DNA from: Flagellimonas zhangzhouensis
GTDB lineage: Bacteria > Bacteroidota > Bacteroidia > Flavobacteriales > Flavobacteriaceae
Direction: 5' to 3'
Assembly (NCBI RefSeq): GCF_900102925.1
Contig: NZ_FNKI01000002.1
Location: 1,054,001 to 1,118,000 of the forward strand
DNA: 64,000 nucleotides
Shown here: one piece after another, positions 45,667 to 52,874 of the stretch
Position numbering within the stretch: position 1 is the stretch's first letter
How the letters are laid out: each line of letters opens with the position of its first letter
Position numbers and translations under genes: made by a program
The notes under the pieces: generated by a model
What the model saw: the letters and a program-made list of their open reading frames with translations, nothing else
The model's database searches: none
What the model was told of the DNA's origin: nothing

Positions 45667-47352
45667 TTAAAACCCAACGGCTGTATCGTCCCCACGTTTG
45701 TCGGCTCCACCTTCAAGCTTGCCATTTGGCAATACGCGAATGGCATCCACTTTTCCGATAATTGGTGTGCGCTCTTCGTTAATGATGTATCCTTTAGACT
45801 TTAGAGCCTCCTTCAATTCTTCTGAAAAGCCATCTGGTTCAAATACCACCATGTCGGGTAACCATTGATGGTGAAATCTGGGCGAATTTACCGCTTCTTG
45901 CATGCTCAAGTTGAACTCGTACACATTTAAAATGGTTTGAGCCACCGCAGTGATAATCGTTGAACCTCCAGGAGTTCCAACCACCATATAAAGCTCACCA
46001 TCTTTTTCCACGATAGTTGGCGTCATACTACTCAACATACGCTTTTCTGGTTCTATGCTGTTGGCTTCGGCACCAATGAGACCAAACATATTGGGAACGC
46101 CAGGTTTGGAGCTGAAATCGTCCATTTCGTTGTTTAAAAAGATACCCAATTCCTCGCAAAATAGTTTGGAACCATATCCGCCATTAAGTGTAGAGGTAAC
46201 AGAAACGGCATTACCCTCACTGTCCACAATTGAAAAGTGGGTAGTTTGGTCACTTTCAATAATTTCAACCTCGCCATGGCTTACTTCTGAGGATAAAGTG
46301 GCCTTGTCAAATGAGAAATTAGCCATTCTGTCCTGAATGTAATCATCACTCAAAAGTATATCATAAGGAATGTCCACGAAATCAGGGTCACCCAAAAAGA
46401 AGTTTCTATCCGCATAAGCTCTTCGAGATGCTTCGGTAAACAATTGAATTGTTTTAGAAGAGTTGTGCCCGAATTTGGAAACATCATAAGGCTCCATCAT
46501 TTTAAATATCTGGTTGATGGTAACCCCGCCGCTACTTGGCGGACTCATGGAAATTACTTTGATATCCTTATAATTGAAAACAATAGGGTCTCTCCAAACG
46601 GCTTCGTATTTTTCCAAGTCTTCTTCAGTGATCAAACCACCTTTTTCTTGCACAAAAGCTGCTAATTTTTGGGCTACTTCGCCTTTATAGAAACCATCTC
46701 TGCCTTCTTCCATTATTTTTTGAAGCGTATTGGCATAATTGGGATATTTAATGGTGTCGCCAGCTTTGAAAGGAGTAGCGAACTTGGTACTGTCGCCATT
46801 GGCCTCAATAAAACGCTCTCTTGTTCTTTCCAAACGTCCCGCTTGCTTTTCAGTTACCACAACACCTTTGTTGGCAAGAGCAATAATAGGCTCAATGATA
46901 TCTTTTAAAGGAAGTTTTCCGAATTTTTTGTGAACTTCCAATACTCCTGCAACGGTTCCAGGAACCCCCACGGCAGTACCTCCCGAAGTACTCAAACCAG
47001 GGATTACGTTACCTATAGAATCCAAATACATGTCTTTATGGGCGGCAAGAGGTGCTTTTTCACGATAATCGATTCCACCTACTTCGCCATTGTTTTTTCG
47101 GTAGACCATAAATCCGCCACCTCCAACACTTCCTGCAAAGGGGTATGCAACTACCAAAGTCAATTCTGTGGCCACCATGGCATCAAAGGCATTTCCTCCT
47201 TTTTTCATGATTTCAACAGCCAATTGTGACGCTTCTTGACGAGCAGAAACCACCATGGCTTTTTCGGCAACCAGTCCTGTAGGTTCTGCTGGTTTTTGTT
47301 TACAATTGACAAATAATAAGATAAGGGGCAGAAGCAATATTAGTCTTCGCAT
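45667..47352 (-). CDS. ggt: Gamma-glutamyltransferase precursor
   Basis: 561 aa N-terminal nucleophile hydrolase, self-cleaved into two subunits. The nucleophile at the start of the small subunit is T370 in TTHFSIVDSEGNAV. The signal sequence with a cysteine (LILLFVNC) suggests a lipoprotein, exported. GGT transfers or hydrolyses the gamma-glutamyl group of glutathione and related compounds. The start lies inside the end of acpH (13-bp overlap). The downstream ATP-grasp gene is 10 bp away. Confidence 0.94.
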   Translation of the reverse strand: MRRLILLLPLILLFVNCKQKPAEPTGLVAEKAMVVSARQEASQLAVEIMKKGGNAFDAMVATELTLVVAYPFAGSVGGGGFMVYRKNNGEVGGIDYREKAPLAAHKDMYLDSIGNVIPGLSTSGGTAVGVPGTVAGVLEVHKKFGKLPLKDIIEPIIALANKGVVVTEKQAGRLERTRERFIEANGDSTKFATPFKAGDTIKYPNYANTLQKIMEEGRDGFYKGEVAQKLAAFVQEKGGLITEEDLEKYEAVWRDPIVFNYKDIKVISMSPPSSGGVTINQIFKMMEPYDVSKFGHNSSKTIQLFTEASRRAYADRNFFLGDPDFVDIPYDILLSDDYIQDRMANFSFDKATLSSEVSHGEVEIIESDQTTHFSIVDSEGNAVSVTSTLNGGYGSKLFCEELGIFLNNEMDDFSSKPGVPNMFGLIGAEANSIEPEKRMLSSMTPTIVEKDGELYMVVGTPGGSTIITAVAQTILNVYEFNLSMQEAVNSPRFHHQWLPDMVVFEPDGFSEELKEALKSKGYIINEERTPIIGKVDAIRVLPNGKLEGGADKRGDDTAVGF

Positions 47353-47933
47353 AGGGAAATGAATTTTTGGTTGGAAAAGGTAATTAATTCTTGAAAAAAT
47401 GAAGTGAATTCATTTTCAAAATCTGTATAGTGTTCTTCAAGGTCCAAAATGGCAAAGTTCATTCTGGATTTATTTTTGGTTCTTCTGTTCATTCCGTTGA
47501 GTACGCGGTCAATTCCCGCTAAATTGGCATAATTGAGCAACCAATTGTCTGCCATCATATAGGGCATCATCCGTTTGGTGGCCATGGGGAGGATGTCGTA
47601 ATTGTCCTCCAACAAATCATAAAAATCCTCGACATATTCTTCTAGAGGTGTTTCGCTATAATCATTCCAGTTTTTGGCCAGAAAATGATCATAATAAATA
47701 TCCACGATCACGCGGCTGTAATGACTGTAGTTTTTATGAAGACGACGACTACTTTGTCTAACGGTTGGATGGGAATCCGTAAAAGTGTCGATTTCGCGAT
47801 GCAACAAAATGCCTTTTTGAATTCTTTCTGGTAAGTGTTTGTACTTGTTCCCACGGATGTGGTCTGCAAAGAAATTTCCCAAAGTAATTTCTTTATCATC
47901 AAAAGAAAGATAGATGTGTGCTAAGAAGTTCAT
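47340..47933 (-). CDS. acpH: Acyl carrier protein phosphodiesterase family protein
   Basis: 197 aa. The N-terminal MNFLAHIYLSFDDKEITLGNFFADHIRG and the following HREIDTFTDSHP are the AcpH (ACP hydrolase) signature with metal-binding histidines and aspartates. The enzyme would remove the phosphopantetheine arm from acyl carrier protein, though in Bacteroidota this has not been shown for every member. First gene of acpH-ggt-ATP-grasp, with divergent glmM 91 bp upstream. The overlap with ggt suggests translational coupling. Confidence 0.88.
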   Translation of the reverse strand: MNFLAHIYLSFDDKEITLGNFFADHIRGNKYKHLPERIQKGILLHREIDTFTDSHPTVRQSSRRLHKNYSHYSRVIVDIYYDHFLAKNWNDYSETPLEEYVEDFYDLLEDNYDILPMATKRMMPYMMADNWLLNYANLAGIDRVLNGMNRRTKNKSRMNFAILDLEEHYTDFENEFTSFFQELITFSNQKFISLCED

Positions 47934-47996
47934 CGGGGCAAATTCCTTTTCTGTCGAAATTTACAAATTCAAAACATGGAATCGAGTACACCCGTT

Positions 47997-48004
47997 TATA
48001 TTTG
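47997..48004 (+). promoter_or_regulatory. Candidate -7 box for glmM
   Basis: TATATTTG, 20 bp before the ATG at 48025; matches TAnnTTTG. No clear -33 TTG. Confidence 0.4.
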
Positions 48005-48024
48005 CAAAAACTTTTTCAACAATT

Positions 48025-49413
48025 ATGACACTGATCAAATCAATTTCGGGAATACGTGGCACCATAGGAGGGAAGACCAATGATAATTTGACCCCCTTAG
48101 ATGCGGTTAAATTTGCAGCAGCTTACGGAACTTGGCTAAAAGACTATTCCCAAAAAGAAAAATTGAGGGTTGTAATTGGACGCGATGCCCGCTTGTCTGG
48201 TGAAATGATCCAGAATTTGGTGGTTTCTACCTTGGTGGGATTGGGCATTGATGTGATTGATTTGGGATTGTCCACAACCCCTACGGTTGAAATTGCAGTG
48301 CCTTTGGAAAAAGCTGACGGTGGAATTATTCTTACTGCGAGTCATAATCCAAAGCAATGGAACGCCCTTAAATTGTTGAATGAAAAAGGAGAGTTTTTGG
48401 ACGCGGAACAAGGTGCCAAGATCTTAGCGTTGGCCGAAAAAGAAGATTTTGAATTTGCAGAGGTGGATGATTTGGGCGAGATCATTAAAAATGATGCTTA
48501 TATCGATATTCATATTGATGAAGTATTGGAATTGCCATTGGTGGATGCCGATACCATTAAAAAGGCAGGTTTTAAAGTCGTTGTTGATGGGGTAAATTCC
48601 ACAGGAGGTATAGCCATTCCGAAGTTATTGGAAGAATTGGGTGTTGAAGTTGTGAAACTCTATTGTAACCCAACAGGTCATTTTCCACACAATCCAGAAC
48701 CTTTAAAGGAACATTTGGGGGATATCTGTGCGAAAGTAGTAGAGGAACAAGCTGATTTTGGAATTGTTGTTGACCCAGATGTGGATCGTTTGGCATTTAT
48801 TAGTAATAATGGTCAAATGTTCGGGGAAGAATATACTTTGGTGGCCTGTGCCGATTATGTGTTGGGCAAAACCAAAGGAAACACGGTTTCCAATCTATCC
48901 TCTTCAAGGGCTTTGCGCGATGTGACTGAAAAGCATGGAGGTACCTACGAAGCAGCAGCCGTAGGTGAAGTAAATGTGGTGACCAAAATGAAAGTCAACA
49001 ATGCTATTATTGGTGGCGAGGGTAATGGCGGAATCATTTATCCAGAAAGCCATTATGGTAGAGATGCCTTGGTGGGAACGGCTTTGTTCTTGATGCTGAT
49101 GGCAGAGCGTGGTGGAACTGTTGCTGAGTTGCGTGCCAGTTATCCAAGCTACTTTATGAGCAAAAAGAAAATCGAACTAACTCCCGATTTGGATGTAGAT
49201 GCCCTTTTGGTTGCCATGCACGACAAATATAAAGATGAAGAGGTTTCAACCATTGATGGAGTAAAGATTGACTTTTCAGAGAATTGGGTGCACCTAAGAA
49301 AATCGAATACAGAACCCATTATTCGAATTTATACCGAAGCTAAATCCCAAGAAGAAGCCGATAGTTTAGCTGACCGAATCATTAATGAAATAAAGGAAGT
49401 CGCAGGAATTTAA
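48025..49413 (+). CDS. glmM: Phosphoglucosamine mutase
   Basis: 462 aa alpha-D-phosphohexomutase. The phosphoserine is S106 (TASHNPKQWN), the metal loop is DPDVDRLAF, the sugar loop GEGNGGIIYP and the phosphate-binding C-terminal loop RKSNTEPIIRIYTEA. It converts glucosamine-6-phosphate to glucosamine-1-phosphate for peptidoglycan and lipid A precursors. The start at 48025 was chosen: the upstream open codons to 47914 contain no family sequence and run over the acpH start. It overlaps the convergent acyltransferase by 4 bp. Confidence 0.92.
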   Translation: MTLIKSISGIRGTIGGKTNDNLTPLDAVKFAAAYGTWLKDYSQKEKLRVVIGRDARLSGEMIQNLVVSTLVGLGIDVIDLGLSTTPTVEIAVPLEKADGGIILTASHNPKQWNALKLLNEKGEFLDAEQGAKILALAEKEDFEFAEVDDLGEIIKNDAYIDIHIDEVLELPLVDADTIKKAGFKVVVDGVNSTGGIAIPKLLEELGVEVVKLYCNPTGHFPHNPEPLKEHLGDICAKVVEEQADFGIVVDPDVDRLAFISNNGQMFGEEYTLVACADYVLGKTKGNTVSNLSSSRALRDVTEKHGGTYEAAAVGEVNVVTKMKVNNAIIGGEGNGGIIYPESHYGRDALVGTALFLMLMAERGGTVAELRASYPSYFMSKKKIELTPDLDVDALLVAMHDKYKDEEVSTIDGVKIDFSENWVHLRKSNTEPIIRIYTEAKSQEEADSLADRIINEIKEVAGI

Positions 49414-50330
49414 GACTTTACGGCTTTAAGTTCTTTTTGAAACTTTTTGGGGACTTTGTCCTTGTGTTTCCATCGTTTGTGGGTCCAAAAGTAATATTCT
49501 GGAGCTTCAAGAATTGATTTTTCGGTTTCCTTTAAAAAAGCATCGGTGATTTTGTAATCGGGAACAATCGTTGGGTCATCAAAAAGCACCTTAAAAGTAC
49601 CTTGGTAATAACCACGCTTTAATTTTTCAACTTTAAGATATACAGGCACAAAGTTGTTGTGTTTGCAGATTTCTTCACCACCTACGTGGGCAGGAACGGT
49701 AATGCCCATAAATTCTGTCCAATATTTGGCTCGACTAACCATGGGGGATTGATCACTGATAATGCCTACCATGGATAATTCTTTACTTTCGTTTGCAGCT
49801 TTAAGGATTTTTCGGGATTCCTTGGTGGAAATCAATTGGGTGTTAAACTTACTACGGATGTCGCGAATCATCTTATCAAAATACTTGTTCTGTATTTTTT
49901 GATAAATTCCGTAACCCTTGGATTTGATCTGCAAGTTTAAAGAAAGTACCCATTCCCAACTGGCATAATGGGGAAGCATAAGCATGGTATTGATGCCTTT
50001 AGCTTCCAAATCATGAAGCACCTCAATATTGGTAACGGTAAAACGCTTCTGGATCTCATTTTTACTAATGCCCATGGTCTTGATCATTTCCAAGAACATA
50101 TCGCACATGTGTTTGTAGAATTTCTTTTCAATGGCAAGTCGTTCCTCTTTTGATTTTTCAGGAAAAACCAGTGCCAAGTTGTTGCGGACCACTTTTTTAC
50201 GATAACCAATTACGTAATACAACAATGCATAAACACCATCGGAAATGAAATAAATGACTTTAAAAGGAAGTCTGGAAATCAACCAGAGCAAAGGATAAAC
50301 AAGGATATAAACTACCAGCTGCATAGACAA
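49410..50330 (-). CDS. LpxL/HtrB-type lysophospholipid/lipid A acyltransferase
   Basis: 306 aa with an N-terminal membrane helix (LVVYILVYPLLWLISRLPF). The acyltransferase motif HX4(D/E) is HYASWEW, followed by YGIYQKIQNKYFD and a late YYFWTHKRWK. The family transfers secondary acyl chains to lipid A. Other Bacteroidota members act on aminolipids, so substrate is open. It converges with glmM (4-bp overlap) and diverges from the rhomboid gene (48 bp). Confidence 0.9.
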   Translation of the reverse strand: MSMQLVVYILVYPLLWLISRLPFKVIYFISDGVYALLYYVIGYRKKVVRNNLALVFPEKSKEERLAIEKKFYKHMCDMFLEMIKTMGISKNEIQKRFTVTNIEVLHDLEAKGINTMLMLPHYASWEWVLSLNLQIKSKGYGIYQKIQNKYFDKMIRDIRSKFNTQLISTKESRKILKAANESKELSMVGIISDQSPMVSRAKYWTEFMGITVPAHVGGEEICKHNNFVPVYLKVEKLKRGYYQGTFKVLFDDPTIVPDYKITDAFLKETEKSILEAPEYYFWTHKRWKHKDKVPKKFQKELKAVKS

Positions 50331-50350
50331 TTCTTGTGGGCAAATATAGC

Positions 50351-50358
50351 TATATTTG
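50351..50358 (+). promoter_or_regulatory. Candidate -7 box for the rhomboid gene
   Basis: TATATTTG, 19 bp before the ATG. The nearest upstream TTG is only 14 bp away (50334-50336), shorter than usual. Confidence 0.4.
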
Positions 50359-50377
50359 AAGCCAAATCTGAAAACGA

Positions 50378-51028
50378 ATGCTCAATTTACACATCGCCAC
50401 CATTGTGATCATGGCCGCAAATGTTTTGGTTTCCCTACGTGGATTTAACAACACCACTTTTTTTGATAGATATAAGTTCAGTATAGGGGGAATTCAGGCA
50501 GGCCAAAAGGATAGAATGGCCACCTCGGGATTTTTACATGTGGATTTTTCCCATTTGTTCTTGAACATGTTCACCCTGTACTTTTTTGCCCCAGTGGTAA
50601 TTGGATGGTTCGGATCCGTGAAATTCCTGATTATATATTTTGTGAGTTTGTTGGGGGGAAGTCTTTTGGCACTTTTCTTTCATAAAAATGAGCCCTTTTA
50701 CAGTGCAGTAGGAGCCAGTGGTGCTGTTATGGGGGTTTTATATGCCGCTATCCTGCTTAATCCAGATATGCAATTGGGAATCATGTTTATTCCAATTCCT
50801 TTGCCAGCTTATGTTTTGGGGATTGCTTATTTGTTGTATTCCATTTATGGGATGAAAAGTCGAGCGGGTAACATTGGTCATACCGCCCACTTTGGTGGAG
50901 CAGTAGGTGGATATTTGACCACTTTACTTTTTAAACCTGAGCTTTTTGTTACCGATACTTTGATTGTGATATTGTTGGCCATTCCCATTATCATACTTTT
51001 TGCATTGGAAAAAATGGGAAAACTCTAA
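50378..51028 (+). CDS. Rhomboid-family intramembrane serine protease
   Basis: 216 aa, six transmembrane helices. The catalytic dyad is S114 in GASGAVMG and H171 in GHTAHFGGAVGGY; the helix with HVDFSHLFLNMFTLYFF matches the family. It cuts membrane proteins near the periplasmic face. Single gene; a terminator belonging to the opposite strand follows its stop. Confidence 0.92.
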   Translation: MLNLHIATIVIMAANVLVSLRGFNNTTFFDRYKFSIGGIQAGQKDRMATSGFLHVDFSHLFLNMFTLYFFAPVVIGWFGSVKFLIIYFVSLLGGSLLALFFHKNEPFYSAVGASGAVMGVLYAAILLNPDMQLGIMFIPIPLPAYVLGIAYLLYSIYGMKSRAGNIGHTAHFGGAVGGYLTTLLFKPELFVTDTLIVILLAIPIIILFALEKMGKL

Positions 51029-51031
51029 AAT

Positions 51032-51056
51032 AAAAAAGGCTCGGATTAACCGAGCC
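51032..51056 (-). terminator. Intrinsic terminator of the TlpA gene
   Basis: GGCTCGG / CCGAGCC stem (7 bp, 5-nt loop) followed on the - strand by a run of T. It belongs to the - strand gene; there is no T-run on the + side for the rhomboid gene. Confidence 0.85.
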
Positions 51057-51080
51057 CTAAATATTTTATTCAATTCTAAT

Positions 51081-52196
51081 CTAATTTAGAACTTCAGCGA
51101 CTTTTTGTTCCAAAGCAGGCCCTCTTAAATCCCTGGCGACAATTACGCCATTCTGATCTATTAAAAATGCAGCAGGAATAGCATTGATATGGTACATTCT
51201 TGCAATCGGGTCTTGAAAACGTTGCAAGTTGGAAATGTGGTTCCATGCCAAACCATCAGAATCAATGGCTCTTTGCCAAGCTTCAGCTTGGGTATCCAAT
51301 GAAACACCAAGTACATTAAATCCTTTGTCTTTGTATTTATTGTAAACGGAAACTATGTTGGGGTTTTCCATACGGCAGGGCTTGCACCATGCGGCCCAAA
51401 AATCCACCAATGTTAGTTTGGAGTTGCTCGTCACATCATTTAGTGCCAATACATCACCCGATGGGGTTGGGGCTGAAAAATTTGGCGCTACGGCACCAAT
51501 TTCGGTTGATTTTAATGCTTCCAAAGCTTCCCTTATCTTAACGCCCATTTCGGTAGCCTTCATTTCAGGTGTCAGACTATCGAATAACGCTTGAATTTCC
51601 TCTGCTGGAAGACTTTTGGTCTCCAAAAAGTTGCCTACAATCAAAACTGAAATTAGAGCATTGGGGTGTTCTTTGGCGTAATCCAGATTGAAGCTCTTGG
51701 CACTTTCTTGTAGATCGATAAATTCTTCACGCAAAGCCGTCACTTGGGCTGTATCCCTTTGTTGTGCGGCCATGCGCATATCGTTTTGTATATTTCTAAC
51801 CATTTCGTTCATGGTTCTGGACTCCTCTAAGAAATCCATGAACATTTCATTCTGCTCAGTTCCCTTTAGTTTAGCATAACCGATACTGTCCTTTTGAAAA
51901 GAAACTTCGATTTCTCCATTCTCTACAATCACAGGAACATTCCCTTGCGCTTTATCAATAAAGATGTAGTGCATTTTTGGTTCAACCTGGTTGCCACTAA
52001 AAGTGAAAAGTCCATTTTGAACAGTGGCGGTATCAATATCAATAAGCTGATTCAAAGAATCAGTTGTTTTTAAAAATAGGGTAGTGCCATTTTCAGGTTC
52101 TCCAGATATAGAACCACTAACAGTAAACCCTTTAGGATCCGAATTACATGAAGCTAGAAAAAGAATACTGGCGGCTATCGTATATAGTTTTTTCAT
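51081..52196 (-). CDS. TlpA-family thiol-disulfide oxidoreductase lipoprotein with DUF4369-like N-terminus
   Basis: 371 aa. Lipobox FLASC, cysteine near residue 17. A DUF4369-like beta domain (GFTVSGSISGEPENGTTLFLKT), a helical connector, then a thioredoxin domain with active site WAAWCKPCRMENP. Members are outer-membrane or periplasm-anchored reductases that act on cytochrome c or outer-membrane protein disulfides. It has its own downstream terminator and a 99-bp spacer to the next gene. Confidence 0.93.
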   Translation of the reverse strand: MKKLYTIAASILFLASCNSDPKGFTVSGSISGEPENGTTLFLKTTDSLNQLIDIDTATVQNGLFTFSGNQVEPKMHYIFIDKAQGNVPVIVENGEIEVSFQKDSIGYAKLKGTEQNEMFMDFLEESRTMNEMVRNIQNDMRMAAQQRDTAQVTALREEFIDLQESAKSFNLDYAKEHPNALISVLIVGNFLETKSLPAEEIQALFDSLTPEMKATEMGVKIREALEALKSTEIGAVAPNFSAPTPSGDVLALNDVTSNSKLTLVDFWAAWCKPCRMENPNIVSVYNKYKDKGFNVLGVSLDTQAEAWQRAIDSDGLAWNHISNLQRFQDPIARMYHINAIPAAFLIDQNGVIVARDLRGPALEQKVAEVLN

Positions 52197-52240
52197 TTTA
52201 AAACATTTAAGCTGCTAAGGTATTCAATCCACATGGCATA

Positions 52241-52273
52241 AAAAAACCCCTGACTCTTTATAAGCCAGGGGTT
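52241..52273 (-). terminator. Intrinsic terminator of the small outer-membrane protein gene
   Basis: AACCCCTG / CAGGGGTT (8 bp, 13-nt loop with extra partial pairing) followed on the - strand by seven T. Confidence 0.85.
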
Positions 52274-52295
52274 AACTTTTTCTTTAGAAACGGTA

Positions 52296-52787
52296 TTAGA
52301 ATTGGTATCTAATACCTAGTGCGATATCGAAATCAAAATCATCTCCAAAGCCGCTATAGCCCGCTAGGCCAATTTCAGGTCTAAAATCCAATGAAAGGAG
52401 CAAAGGAATATCAAAATTATATTCAATACCGATATCACCAGCTCCGAATATAAATAGACCTTCATCGTCATCTAAAATAGGGTCTTCGAAATCAACGCTT
52501 CCCAATCCACCACCAGCACCAACGTACCAGTTAAAATTGCCATCCAAGGGAAATGCCCATTGGTAAAGCCCCGCCAGTTTAAAGGCATCAAAATTACGGT
52601 TGTCTCTCCAACCAAGGTCAAATTCTAATCTGTTATTGTCCCCTAGGGCATTTTGATATGATATTTCGGCTCCAAAACCGTCACTGTCACCCAAACGAAG
52701 TCCTAAAGCGTGTTCGGAAATACTTTGCGCGCTAAGACTAGCTGTTGCAAACAAAAAAAATAAAGATAATAATGTGGTAATCTTCAT
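52296..52787 (-). CDS. Small outer-membrane beta-barrel protein
   Basis: 163 aa. The ATG at 52787 (MKITTLLSLF) begins a signal peptide ending SLSAQ; the longer frame to 52850 has no signal sequence. The mature part has alternating strands such as ALGLRLGDSDGFGAEISYQNAL and FNWYVGAGGGLGSV, and ends in aromatic residue F (LGIRYQF), the pattern of 8-stranded outer-membrane barrels. Family and function unknown. It has its own terminator. Confidence 0.88.
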   Translation of the reverse strand: MKITTLLSLFFLFATASLSAQSISEHALGLRLGDSDGFGAEISYQNALGDNNRLEFDLGWRDNRNFDAFKLAGLYQWAFPLDGNFNWYVGAGGGLGSVDFEDPILDDDEGLFIFGAGDIGIEYNFDIPLLLSLDFRPEIGLAGYSGFGDDFDFDIALGIRYQF

Positions 52788-52874
52788 GAGGTTCTCTTTT
52801 AAGTTAAAAATTTGAAATAGCTTTGTTAGCTTATTGCTTGTTAAACTCACTTTACAGTTAAAAATTATACCAAC

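Noticed and set aside
47914..48024. N-terminal extension of glmM
   Set aside because: Codons before 48025 do not match the family and run over the acpH start region and a -7 box.
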